64,000 nucleotides of DNA from Nitrospirota bacterium (GTDB lineage: Bacteria > Nitrospirota > Thermodesulfovibrionia > UBA6902). The position numbers and the translations under genes were made by a program. The first letter of the stretch is position 1; each line of letters begins with the position of its first letter. Below the pieces are notes generated by a model. That model made no database searches and was not told the origin of the DNA. It saw nothing but the letters and a program-made list of their open reading frames with translations. Positions 14,288-22,346 of this stretch are shown here, piece by piece. The stretch covers positions 62,001-126,000 of the forward strand of contig JACQZE010000023.1 in NCBI GenBank assembly GCA_016207885.1. Reading direction: 5' to 3'.

Positions 14288-15505
14288 ATGTCTTTAGCAA
14301 TAAACAAAATGACTCCTCTTTATCCTGAAAATGCAGAGGAGCTTCACGACCTCGCCCTGTCTGTAATCCAGAAGTCCGCTGCCCTTGGCAGCCGGCAGCA
14401 TCCTGTCACGCTCCGTTCGCTGCATGAATTGCTCCGGATAATCAACAGTTATTATTCCAATCTGATCGAGGGACATAACACTCATCCATATGACATTGTC
14501 CGCGCGATGCAGAAGAAGTACGATACTGAACCGGCAAAGCGTAATCTACAATTAGAGAGTGTTGCTCATATTACTGTTCAAAGAGAGATGGAAAAAAGAT
14601 TACAGGATGAGCCTGAGTCCAATATCGCAAGTCAGGAATTTCTTTGTTATATACACCGGGAATTTTATAACCAATTGCCCGGGGAGTTTCTGATCGTGAA
14701 GAATCCTGATACAGGCCGCGAAAGCAGGGTTGTGCCTGGCGAGTTTCGCAAAGAAGCGGTAAAAGTCGGACGGCACATTCCGCCGAAAAGTGGTTCTCTT
14801 GGTGGCCTACTTGATCGATTCGGAGAATTTTATGCGCCGGAACATCATCATGGCGCGGCAAAGCTCGTTGCAACAGCAGCCGCTCATCATCGATTCATGT
14901 GGATACATCCTTTCCTCGACGGCAACGGCCGGGTGGCTCGTCTATTTACAGAGGCATATTTTCATCGGATTCCAGTTCTCGGCTACGGTCTCTGGTCAGT
15001 GAGCCGCGGGCTTGCCCGCCGGAACGCTGACTATAAGGCTGCGCTCACATGGGCGGATGCTCCACGGCGCAATGACCTCGACGGCAGAGGGAATTTGTCG
15101 AATGAAGGGCTGATACACTTCTGCCGATTTTTTCTGGAAGTCTGCCTTGACCAGGTGGAATATATGAGCGGCCTGTTGAAGCTCGAAGAACTCATTCAGC
15201 GGATAAGGCACTATGTTGACCTTAGAAACAGGGGCATGGTCCCCGGGCCATCTGGCGAAAAACAGCCTCTCCGGCCAGAGGCATCCGGAATGCTTCAGGA
15301 GGTACTGATACACGGCGTCTCGACGCGGGGTGATGTCATTCAGGCTTCAGGGTTGAAGGAACGCACAGGACGAAGCCTGCTGGGGATGCTTCTTGAGGAG
15401 GGGTTGCTGGTTTCAGATACGCCGAAGGGAGAGATCAGGTTGGGATTGCCTATTCATGCGGCAGGATGGTTTTTCCCGGAGTTGTATCCGGTGTTGACGA
15501 GATAG
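14288..15505 (+). CDS. fic: Fic family protein (class II, self-inhibited type)
   Basis: 405 residues. The catalytic Fic motif HPFLDGNGRVAR is complete (207-218). An inhibitory helix motif SNLIEG (57-62, S/T-x3-E-G) lies N-terminal to the core, the class II arrangement. The C-terminal 100 residues look like a winged-helix segment (SGLKERTGRSLLGMLLEEGLL). Fic enzymes usually AMPylate a Ser, Thr or Tyr of a target; the target is unknown. It has its own promoter, no SD of note, and precedes the broken ubiE copy. It may be part of the same accessory insertion zone. Confidence 0.9.
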   Translation: MSLAINKMTPLYPENAEELHDLALSVIQKSAALGSRQHPVTLRSLHELLRIINSYYSNLIEGHNTHPYDIVRAMQKKYDTEPAKRNLQLESVAHITVQREMEKRLQDEPESNIASQEFLCYIHREFYNQLPGEFLIVKNPDTGRESRVVPGEFRKEAVKVGRHIPPKSGSLGGLLDRFGEFYAPEHHHGAAKLVATAAAHHRFMWIHPFLDGNGRVARLFTEAYFHRIPVLGYGLWSVSRGLARRNADYKAALTWADAPRRNDLDGRGNLSNEGLIHFCRFFLEVCLDQVEYMSGLLKLEELIQRIRHYVDLRNRGMVPGPSGEKQPLRPEASGMLQEVLIHGVSTRGDVIQASGLKERTGRSLLGMLLEEGLLVSDTPKGEIRLGLPIHAAGWFFPELYPVLTR

Positions 15506-15526
15506 GCGGCAATTTAAGAGGGAGTC

Positions 15527-15668
15527 GGGGTGTTAATATAACTAAAATGGACAGTTCAGAAAAAGACCCTGTAAAGACACAGACGATGTTCACGACTATT
15601 GCGCACCGCTATGACTTTCTGAATATGGTGCTGAGCCTCGGCATAGACAGGAGCTGGAGGAGGTTTGC
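15527..15668 (+). repeat. Direct repeat copy 1 (ubiE 5' region)
   Basis: From the shared GGGGTGTTA upstream of the start codon to AGGTTTGC, this segment repeats 17016-17159. From the ATG on, 120 of 122 bases are identical. The two copies flank the AAA/DUF4143 ATPase gene. Confidence 0.95.
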
Positions 15669-15753
15669 TATCAGTCAGCTTCACAGGTCAACATTGCCAA
15701 TAGTGATAATATTGATTAATAAACATTGCCAATGTAAAATAAGTCATGGCTAA
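15547..15753 (+). pseudogene. Truncated 5' copy of ubiE
   Basis: ATG at 15547 opens MDSSEKDPVKTQTMFTTIAH, as in the intact ubiE. Similarity holds for about 45 codons (to RRFAISQL), then the frame runs into unrelated sequence and stops at 15753, overlapping the ATPase start. It lacks the whole SAM-binding core. It is the left half of an insertion duplication. A longer in-frame extension upstream overlaps the end of fic and is not supported. Confidence 0.9.
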
Positions 15754-17002
15754 CATATCCCTTATTGAAGAGGTAGTGAACGACCAGCTTGCGTATTTCA
15801 GCAAGAAAGATTCAGGGATCCCCCGCCATGTTGACTTTGACAGCTACCTCAAAACTAAACAGATTACGGTCATATCCGGCATCAGGAGAAGCGGGAAATC
15901 AACCCTGCTGTCTCAGTTTGCCGGGAGAGTCAAGGAATATTATTATGTAAATTTCGACGACGAACGGTTCATTAACTTTTCAGTTGAAGACTTTCGCAAC
16001 CTGATGGTCGTTTTTCAGAAACTGTATACTGCTAATACCATATTTATAGACGAGGTGCAGAATATAGCGGGATGGGAACGGTTTGTGAGAAGGCTCCATG
16101 ACGAAGGGTATAAAATATTTCTTACGGGTTCCAACGCCAGGCTCCTTAGCTCCGAGCTTGCCACACACCTTACCGGGAGATATGCGAAGATAGAATTGTA
16201 TCCTTTTTCCTTTTTGGAATTTCTCGATTTTCACGGTGTTCAATATAGCGTTGTATCATCCGGGGGAAGGGCGGCTATATTGCGGCATTTTGATGAATAT
16301 TTGAAAAAGGGCGGGCTGCCTGAGTTTGTACGGTACAATGACCCTGAATCCCTGAAAAGGGTTTATGACGACATACTATACAGAGATATTCTTGTGCGCT
16401 TCAAGATCAGGGAAGTCAAAGCCTTTAAGAATCTGTCATCATTTATTTTTTCGAATTTCACAAAGGAAATGAGTTACAACTCCCTGAAAAACGGGCTTGG
16501 ATTCAAGAGTGTCACCTCGGTAACGAATTACATAGAATTCATGCAGGAGGCATATCTTGTCTTTGAGCTGCCGAGATATGACTACTCCCTGAAAAAACAG
16601 GTTTCCACGGGAAAGAAGATGTATGTCATAGACAACGGGCTCAGAAACGCGGTCTCTTTTTATTTTTCGGAAGACAGCGGCAGGCTTCTTGAAAACTTAG
16701 TCTATATCGAACTTAAGCGCCGGGGACAGGAGATATTCTATTTCAGGGGCAAAAACGAATGTGATTTTCTTTTAAGAACGGGATCAAAGATAACCGAGGC
16801 AATTCAGGTGAGCAGGGAGCTTCGCAGAGGGGTGAATGAGGAAAGAGAGATCAAGGGTGTGCTGGAGGCGGCGCTCACATGTAAACTGAAGACCGGCACA
16901 ATAATAACACTCCATCAGGAAGATGAAATAAAGAAAGATGGTGTTACGATAAGACTGGTGCCGGTCTGGAAATGGTTGATTGAGGGAAGAGCGCCCCGTT
17001 GA
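15746..17002 (+). CDS. AAA ATPase with DUF4143 domain
   Basis: 418 residues. Walker A GIRRSGKST (45-53), Walker B TIFIDEVQ (98-105) and sensor-1-like LTGSN (126-130) belong to the AAA_14 group. The C-terminal DUF4143 region (about 210-390) has KKMYVIDNGLRNA and a nuclease-like ECDFLL...EAIQVS pattern (PD-(D/E)xK-like fold in this family). The function of this widespread family is unknown; copies are typically scattered singletons in accessory DNA. The gene sits exactly between the two ubiE direct repeats, in the same orientation. Upstream AT-rich DNA has the word ACATTGCCAAT twice (15691-15701, 15723-15733). Confidence 0.9.
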   Translation: MANISLIEEVVNDQLAYFSKKDSGIPRHVDFDSYLKTKQITVISGIRRSGKSTLLSQFAGRVKEYYYVNFDDERFINFSVEDFRNLMVVFQKLYTANTIFIDEVQNIAGWERFVRRLHDEGYKIFLTGSNARLLSSELATHLTGRYAKIELYPFSFLEFLDFHGVQYSVVSSGGRAAILRHFDEYLKKGGLPEFVRYNDPESLKRVYDDILYRDILVRFKIREVKAFKNLSSFIFSNFTKEMSYNSLKNGLGFKSVTSVTNYIEFMQEAYLVFELPRYDYSLKKQVSTGKKMYVIDNGLRNAVSFYFSEDSGRLLENLVYIELKRRGQEIFYFRGKNECDFLLRTGSKITEAIQVSRELRRGVNEEREIKGVLEAALTCKLKTGTIITLHQEDEIKKDGVTIRLVPVWKWLIEGRAPR

Positions 17003-17015
17003 AGTTAAAACGGTT

Positions 17016-17159
17016 GGGGTGTTACTCATATAACAAAATGGACAGTTCAGAAAAAGACCCTGTAAAGATACAGACGATGTTCACGACTATAGCGCACCGC
17101 TATGACTTTCTGAATATGGTGCTGAGCCTCGGCATAGACAGGAGCTGGAGGAGGTTTGC
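17016..17159 (+). repeat. Direct repeat copy 2 (start of intact ubiE)
   Basis: Second copy of the repeat that begins at 15527. Compared with copy 1 it differs by a few bases upstream of the ATG (TGTTACTCATATAAC versus TGTTAATATAACT) and by two bases within the first 122 coding positions. Confidence 0.95.
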
Positions 17160-17748
17160 GATAGATCAACTTCCGGGATCCGCAAATGCCCGTTATCTTG
17201 ATGTCGCAACAGGCACTGGCGATGTGGCGCTTGAGATAGTCAGAAGGATTCCCGGTTCAAAGGTGGCAGGAGTTGATTTCAGCGAGGGCATGCTGGAGAT
17301 CGGTAAGGCGAAGGTCAGCAATGCCGGACTTGGCGAGAGGATAGATATGCGTTTCGGAGATGCGGCCGCTCTGCCGTTTGAAGATAACACTTTTGACGGT
17401 TCGATAATCGCCTTCGGCATCAGGAATGTGCAGGATTATAAAAAGGGCATCAGCGAGATGGGCAGGGTTGTGAAGAAGGGCGGCAGGGTCGTGATACTGG
17501 AGTTCACAACTGTGCAGAACCGCATCATCAAGCCGTTCTATCGTTTTTATATCTCAAGAGTCCTCCCATTTATCGGAGGTGTTATCTCAGGCAAGATGGG
17601 AGCGTACAAATATCTGCCCCAATCCATGCTCGCATTCCCGTCGCCTGACGATCTTAAAAAGACTATGGAGGAGACAGGGCTTGCGGATGTCAGATATTAC
17701 AAATTAACACTCGGCATCGCAGCCGTGCATATCGGGACGGTAAGATGA
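17038..17748 (+). CDS. ubiE: Demethylmenaquinone / ubiquinone methyltransferase
   Basis: 236 residues from ATG 17038. DVATGTGDVALEI (SAM motif I), GVDFSEGML and IAFGIRNVQDYKKGI are typical of UbiE/MenG, and the C-terminus ends with the usual GIAAVHIG. It methylates the quinone ring in the last steps of menaquinone or ubiquinone synthesis at the membrane face. No good SD precedes the start; GGGGTG is 17 bases away. Its stop overlaps the next gene as ATGA. It is the regenerated copy after the ATPase insertion. Confidence 0.9.
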   Translation: MDSSEKDPVKIQTMFTTIAHRYDFLNMVLSLGIDRSWRRFAIDQLPGSANARYLDVATGTGDVALEIVRRIPGSKVAGVDFSEGMLEIGKAKVSNAGLGERIDMRFGDAAALPFEDNTFDGSIIAFGIRNVQDYKKGISEMGRVVKKGGRVVILEFTTVQNRIIKPFYRFYISRVLPFIGGVISGKMGAYKYLPQSMLAFPSPDDLKKTMEETGLADVRYYKLTLGIAAVHIGTVR

Positions 17749-18101
17749 GCCGTTTTGTTGTTCAGGAACATCACGCATCACATCTGCACTGGGACTTCAG
17801 GCTTGAAAAAGACGGCGTCTTAAAGAGCTGGGCTGTGCCTAAAGGCGTGCCTGAGAGGAAGGGAATTAAACGCCTTGCTATTCAGGTGGAAGACCACCAA
17901 CTCAGCTATATTGATTTTGAGGGCACGATCCCTGAAGGCGAGTACGGGGCAGGAACGGTAAAGGTATGGGACAAAGGTGTATATGGGCTTGAATCTGAAA
18001 CTGACAAGAGGCTTGTCTTTGAACTGAAGGGCAAACGTGTTAATGGCGCTTACAGCCTTGTACATCTGAAAGATAAGCAGTGGCTGTTTATAAAACTCTG
18101 A
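17745..18101 (+). CDS. Stand-alone LigD-type 3'-phosphoesterase domain
   Basis: 118 residues, the size of the phosphoesterase domain alone. H9, H15, D17 and R19 in EHHASHLHWDFRLE and H51, Y55 in DHQLSYIDFEG match the active-site set of bacterial LigD 3'-phosphoesterase with the same spacing. IPEGEYGAG is also conserved. It would trim 3' phosphates or ribonucleotides at DNA ends. There is no ligase, polymerase or Ku gene nearby. It is coupled to ubiE by an ATGA overlap. Confidence 0.85.
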   Translation: MSRFVVQEHHASHLHWDFRLEKDGVLKSWAVPKGVPERKGIKRLAIQVEDHQLSYIDFEGTIPEGEYGAGTVKVWDKGVYGLESETDKRLVFELKGKRVNGAYSLVHLKDKQWLFIKL

Positions 18102-18110
18102 TGACATGCT

Positions 18111-18210
18111 TCCCACTTTAGCAAAGGGGGATTGAGGGGGATTTTAAAGATTATGTTTTACTTAATTATTCGTAAAATCTCCCCTTGCCCCTCTTTGCCT
18201 AAGAGGGGGA
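18111..18210. repeat. Family A repeat, copy A6
   Basis: AAAGGGGGATTGAGGGGGAT opens it. After an AT-rich centre, AAATCTCCCCTTGCCCCTCT and TAAGAGGGGGATAT follow. Its right tip, AGAGGGGG (18202-18209), serves as the ribosome binding site of rsmG. Confidence 0.75.
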
Positions 18211-18214
18211 TATA

Positions 18215-18853
18215 ATGAATGCAGAAGAACTTCTATTAAAGGGAATTGATGAGCTTGGGCTCTCCTGCTCAAAAAAACAGGCAGATGACCTTCTGACACT
18301 GCTTTCAGAACTTAAGAAGTGGAACAAGGCGTATAACCTCACCTCATTAAAGACTTATGAAGATATAATCATCAAGCATTTCCTGGACTCGCTTCTGTAT
18401 CTGAAGGTTTTTCCTGACAATGTGCTGAAGGCGGCTGATATCGGGACAGGCGCAGGCTTTCCCGGTATTCCCATAAAGATCATCAGGCCTGACATTGAGA
18501 TGACGCTTGTAGAGCCTTCAAGAAAGAAGGCTGCGTTTCTCAGGAATATCGTAAGGGTGCTTGGGCTTAACGGTGTAACTGTCCTGCAAATGAGGGCTGA
18601 AGAGATGGGTGGGGATTTTCATAATTATTTTGATGTTATTGTCTCAAGGGCGACATTTAGTATAATGGATTATATAAATGCAGCCTCTCCTTATATCAGG
18701 CCGGGCGGTGTTATGATCGTGAGCAAGGGGCCGAATTATTCAGAAGAGCTTAAGGAGCATCCGGAATCCGGAAAGTTTATTAAAGATGTAAAAGAGTTTC
18801 TCCTCCCGCACGGAGGGGGCATCAGGAACCTGATCCTGATGAATTGCAAATAA
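18215..18853 (+). CDS. rsmG: 16S rRNA (guanine527-N7) methyltransferase
   Basis: 212 residues. ADIGTGAGFPGIPIKI (SAM motif I, about 75-90), KWNKAYNLTS at the N-terminus and VSRATFSI are RsmG hallmarks. It methylates G527 of 16S rRNA. Its start is set by AGAGGGGG five bases upstream, which belongs to the family A repeat, so translation of this gene appears to depend on the repeat. Confidence 0.95.
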   Translation: MNAEELLLKGIDELGLSCSKKQADDLLTLLSELKKWNKAYNLTSLKTYEDIIIKHFLDSLLYLKVFPDNVLKAADIGTGAGFPGIPIKIIRPDIEMTLVEPSRKKAAFLRNIVRVLGLNGVTVLQMRAEEMGGDFHNYFDVIVSRATFSIMDYINAASPYIRPGGVMIVSKGPNYSEELKEHPESGKFIKDVKEFLLPHGGGIRNLILMNCK

Positions 18854-18857
18854 TATA

Positions 18858-19880
18858 ATGCCTGAAGATAAAGATAACAAGATAAATCAGCTTGACACCC
18901 TCATCGAGATGGCTGCGCTCATCAACTCCACCCTTGACCCCGTCTCTATCAGGAAGAAGGCGATAGAGGCGGCCACCAAGCTGCTTAATGCAGAGGCCGG
19001 CAGCCTGCTTCTTTTAGACACTGAGACAGGAGAGCTCTTCTTTGAAGTCGCATTGGGCGAGAAGGGGGACAGGGTAAAATCGATAAGGCTTGCAAAAGGG
19101 CTCGGGGTCGCGGGCTGGGTGGCGGAGAATGAAGAGCCTGTTATCATAAATGACCTTTCTGCTGACCCGAGATTTTACAAGGGCGCTGATGAGAGCAGCG
19201 GCTTTATCACAAGGAATATGGTTTGCGTGCCTGTCCGTTCCAAAGAAAGGATCATAGGCGTGCTACAGGCGATCAACAAGAAGGAAGGGGTCTTTCTTGC
19301 CGATGATATGTCAATGCTCTACGCGCTTGCGAATCAGGTCGCTGTGGCGATAGAGAATGCCTTCCTTTACAGGGATTCCATAACCGACGGGCTTACAGGC
19401 CTGTACCACCACAAGTTCTTTGAGCTCAGGATGAATGAGGAAGTGGACCGCGCAAAGAGGTACAGGCACAATATGGTGCTTATTATGATAGATATTGATT
19501 TCTTCAAGAAGGTCAATGACACATACGGGCACCTTGCCGGTGACAGCGTGCTTCAGGGAGTAGCCGCGCTTCTGAAGAAAGGCACCAGGATGAGCGATAT
19601 TGTTGCGCGTTACGGAGGTGAAGAGTTTGCCGCGATATTGCCTTATGTGTCTTACGAGAACGCGCTTGAGGTTGCCGAAAGGCTTCGAAGCGCGGTTGAG
19701 AAGCATGATTTCAACGGCATAAAGGTCACCATAAGCCTCGGCCTCGGTTATCTGGAATGGAAGCACCAGGATATTGAATACAGGGAGCTTATAGATTTTG
19801 CAGACAGGGCATTATATAAGGCAAAGAAGAATGGAAGAAACCGGATAGAGATAATTCTTGCAAAAAAAGAGGCTGATTGA
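18858..19880 (+). CDS. GAF-GGDEF diguanylate cyclase
   Basis: 340 residues. GAF domain at about 20-165, GGDEF domain at about 175-335. The active-site loop is GGEEF (253-257). An RxxD inhibitory site (R244-D247) lies five residues before it, so product inhibition by c-di-GMP is likely. No membrane segment: a soluble cyclase controlled by an unknown small ligand. It lies 4 bp after rsmG, so it is probably co-transcribed. Confidence 0.9.
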   Translation: MPEDKDNKINQLDTLIEMAALINSTLDPVSIRKKAIEAATKLLNAEAGSLLLLDTETGELFFEVALGEKGDRVKSIRLAKGLGVAGWVAENEEPVIINDLSADPRFYKGADESSGFITRNMVCVPVRSKERIIGVLQAINKKEGVFLADDMSMLYALANQVAVAIENAFLYRDSITDGLTGLYHHKFFELRMNEEVDRAKRYRHNMVLIMIDIDFFKKVNDTYGHLAGDSVLQGVAALLKKGTRMSDIVARYGGEEFAAILPYVSYENALEVAERLRSAVEKHDFNGIKVTISLGLGYLEWKHQDIEYRELIDFADRALYKAKKNGRNRIEIILAKKEAD

Positions 19881-19891
19881 GGATATGACAA

Positions 19892-20164
19892 TTATCCTGT
19901 TTCAGGCCGATCGGCCGTTTCTTCTTTCCTTGTTTCCTTAAACATCTTGTTCAGGACCGTTTCAATCTGCTTATGGGTCATCCGGCCATCTTCAAAAAAT
20001 ATCCTGCCTATAACCCTGTGAGGCCGGGCTGAGAGGTCGTCTTCTATCTGTTTCGCGAGAGCCTCTTTTAACTGGTCCGGCGTTACAAATCCCATATCCA
20101 CAGCTATCATGCCGAATCTCGGGCAGTACTTTTTTGAAATTTCCTTGTCTATGTCTTCGTTCAT
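19892..20164 (-). CDS. Small MshEN-like protein of unknown function
   Basis: 90 residues. FGMIAVDMGFVTPDQLKEAL and RVIGRIFFEDGRMTHKQIETVL form two helix-hairpin units like the N-terminal domain of type II secretion/pilus ATPases (MshEN), some of which bind c-di-GMP. Here the domain stands alone, with no ATPase. It is the last gene of the minus-strand envelope operon, 9 bp after ugd. The family resemblance is moderate. Confidence 0.6.
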   Translation of the reverse strand: MNEDIDKEISKKYCPRFGMIAVDMGFVTPDQLKEALAKQIEDDLSARPHRVIGRIFFEDGRMTHKQIETVLNKMFKETRKEETADRPETG

Positions 20165-20173
20165 TCCGGTATT

Positions 20174-21475
20174 TTATATTCTGCCTATAGAGAAGTATTT
20201 GAAACCTGCTTTTCTGGCATTATCAGGTTCGTAAATATTCCTGAGGTCAAAGAAGAAGCTGCCTTTTGCCAGCTTCTTTATCTTGCTTAGGTCAAGATTT
20301 CTGAACTCGTTCCATTCCGTGACGATTACAACAGCGTCTGAACCCTTGACCGCGTTGTATGCGTCTTTACAATAAGTTATGTCAGGGAGAATATCTTTTG
20401 CGTCATTCATTGCAACAGGGTCGAAGGCCCTTATCTTTGCACCGGCCTTGATGAGTTTTTCAATGATGAATATCGCCGGCGCTTCTCTTATATCATTTGT
20501 ATTCGGCTTGAAAGATAGCCCTAAAATGCATACTGTCTTGTTCTTCAAACTGCCCATAGCGGCCTTGATCTTTTTTACAGACCGCTCCTTCTGCTCTTCA
20601 TTGGCATTTACAACAGACTTTATTATGCCGAGTTCAACATCATATTGTTTTGCTATCTGGAGGATGGCAAGCGTGTCCTTGGGAAAACAGGAGCCGCCGT
20701 ATCCCGGGCCTGCATGAAGGAATTTCGGGCCTATACGCCTGTCAAGCCCCATCGCCTTTGCAACCGTCTGCACATTGGCTCCGACTGCTTCGCACAGTTT
20801 GCTCAGGTCGTTAATGAATGATATTTTGGTTGCGAGAAAGGCGTTTGAGGCGTACTTGATCAGCTCGGCTGTCTTGACCTCGGTCATGACTATCGGCACT
20901 TCGATGAGGTTCAGGGGTTTATAGAGGTCTTTCATTATCGCGGCCGCGCGATCGCTTGATGTGCCTATGACAACCCTGTTCGGCCTCATAAAGTCTTCTA
21001 TGCCCGCCCCCTCCCTGAGGAATTCCGGGTTTGAGGCGATGTCAAAGTCTACGCTCTCTTTCAAGTGTTTCGAGATGATCTTATGGATCTTTTCTCCGGT
21101 GCCCACGGGAACGGTGCTTTTAGTGACGATCACCTTGTAGCTGTTGATGTGGTTTGATATCTCTCTTGCCACACCTTCCACATGACGCATATCTGCCGAG
21201 CCGTCGCCGCGCGGAGGCGTTCCTACCGCGATAAAAATTACCAGTGAGGACTCTACGGTTTTTGCTATAGATGAAGTAAAGCTGATGCGTTTTGCCTTTA
21301 TGTTGTTGTGAAGCAGCTCTTCAAGGCCCGGTTCATAAAAGGGAACCTTTCCTTTCTTTAATTTGCTTATCTTTTTTTCGTCATTGTCAACGCAGGTAAC
21401 ATTAAACCCGAACTCTGCAAAACATGCCCCGGTTATTAACCCGACGTATCCTGTGCCTATAATGGCGATATTCAT
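20174..21475 (-). CDS. ugd: UDP-glucose 6-dehydrogenase
   Basis: 433 residues. N-terminal NAD fold (IGTGYVGLITGACFAEFG), the catalytic Cys in GPGYGGSCFPKDT (about 260) and KTVCILGLSFKPNTNDIREAP identify it. It oxidises UDP-glucose to UDP-glucuronate for LPS or capsule sugars. Its ATG overlaps the stop of the glycosyltransferase gene (ATGA). Confidence 0.92.
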   Translation of the reverse strand: MNIAIIGTGYVGLITGACFAEFGFNVTCVDNDEKKISKLKKGKVPFYEPGLEELLHNNIKAKRISFTSSIAKTVESSLVIFIAVGTPPRGDGSADMRHVEGVAREISNHINSYKVIVTKSTVPVGTGEKIHKIISKHLKESVDFDIASNPEFLREGAGIEDFMRPNRVVIGTSSDRAAAIMKDLYKPLNLIEVPIVMTEVKTAELIKYASNAFLATKISFINDLSKLCEAVGANVQTVAKAMGLDRRIGPKFLHAGPGYGGSCFPKDTLAILQIAKQYDVELGIIKSVVNANEEQKERSVKKIKAAMGSLKNKTVCILGLSFKPNTNDIREAPAIFIIEKLIKAGAKIRAFDPVAMNDAKDILPDITYCKDAYNAVKGSDAVVIVTEWNEFRNLDLSKIKKLAKGSFFFDLRNIYEPDNARKAGFKYFSIGRI

Positions 21476-22227
21476 ATCTTCCCCTCGGCCTCTTTAATTA
21501 TCTTCCTGAATTTGGAATATTTTTTAAAAGTATAAACTGAATATAAACAGGCTAATATTATGCCATAAAGGCCGTCGAGCATTCCCAGCCGTAGAAAATA
21601 CATCCTGATAAAAGTCGCCGGCGGCCTGAAGACAAGATCAAATAGAGAGGCTTTCCGCCTTTGTTTATAAAGCTCTTTTGCGGCAAGGCCGGAATACTTC
21701 TCCATCCTCTTCATGAAATCATCCACACCGCTGTAAGTGTAGTGTATTATGGGGTTCTCAAGGCGGGCTGTCTTTCCGCTGACCTTTATCGCCTCATGCA
21801 CCTCTCTATCCTCGAACGCGCCTTTCTCACGTTTAAATAACCTCAATGTATAATCAGGCCACCATCCGCCGTGGCGTATCCATTTATTTGAAAAGAAGTT
21901 TTTGCGCGCGATGTAATATCCGTCTGCCGGAGCAGTGCCTGTCATCGTTCTCACTATCTCTGACTTAAGATCTTCTGATACGCGCTCATCAGCATCAAGG
22001 ACAAGGATCCATGGATGCGTGGTCAGGCTGACGGCGGTGTTCTTCTGGGCTGAAAAACCCGCCCACTTTACACTATAAACCTTGTCGGTGTACTCTCTGC
22101 ATATCTCCTGAGTCCTATCCGTGCTGAAAGAATCAACGACCACGATCTCATCAGCCCACTCCACGCTTTCAAGCGCGTCCCGGATATTCTCTTCTTCGTT
22201 ATATGTGATTATGGCAACTGAAAGCAT
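21472..22227 (-). CDS. Family 2 glycosyltransferase (WaaE/KdtX-like)
   Basis: 251 residues. AIITYNEEENIRDALES at the N-terminus, VVDSFSTDRT and the DxD-like LDADERV (about 97-103) are GT2 features. RHGGWWPDYTLRLF is typical of WaaE-like LPS core glucosyltransferases. A C-terminal hydrophobic segment (MYFLRLGMLDGLYGIILACL) may tether it to the inner membrane. It is located among heptosyltransferases, so a role in LPS core assembly is likely; the sugar is unknown. Confidence 0.85.
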   Translation of the reverse strand: MLSVAIITYNEEENIRDALESVEWADEIVVVDSFSTDRTQEICREYTDKVYSVKWAGFSAQKNTAVSLTTHPWILVLDADERVSEDLKSEIVRTMTGTAPADGYYIARKNFFSNKWIRHGGWWPDYTLRLFKREKGAFEDREVHEAIKVSGKTARLENPIIHYTYSGVDDFMKRMEKYSGLAAKELYKQRRKASLFDLVFRPPATFIRMYFLRLGMLDGLYGIILACLYSVYTFKKYSKFRKIIKEAEGKI

Positions 22228-22261
22228 GAGTTATTTTATAAAATAATTCCTCGATTATTTT

Positions 22262-22320
22262 TGTCATTCCCGCTTGTCGGGAATCTTTTTTGATGCGGAT
22301 TCCGGACGAGCCGGAATGAC
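22262..22320. repeat. Family B palindromic repeat, copy B1
   Basis: GTCATTCCCGCTTGTCGGGA at the left and TTCCGGACGAGCCGGAATGA at the right are inverse copies around a short centre. It lies between the DUF3108 gene and the glycosyltransferase, the only large gap in this part of the operon. Confidence 0.85.
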
Positions 22321-22346
22321 ATCAAAAAACTATGATTAATTTATTG

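Noticed and set aside
15466-15546. Extension of the ubiE fragment into the end of fic
   Set aside because: It is an out-of-frame reading of the fic 3' end; the duplicated ubiE start is the ATG at 15547.
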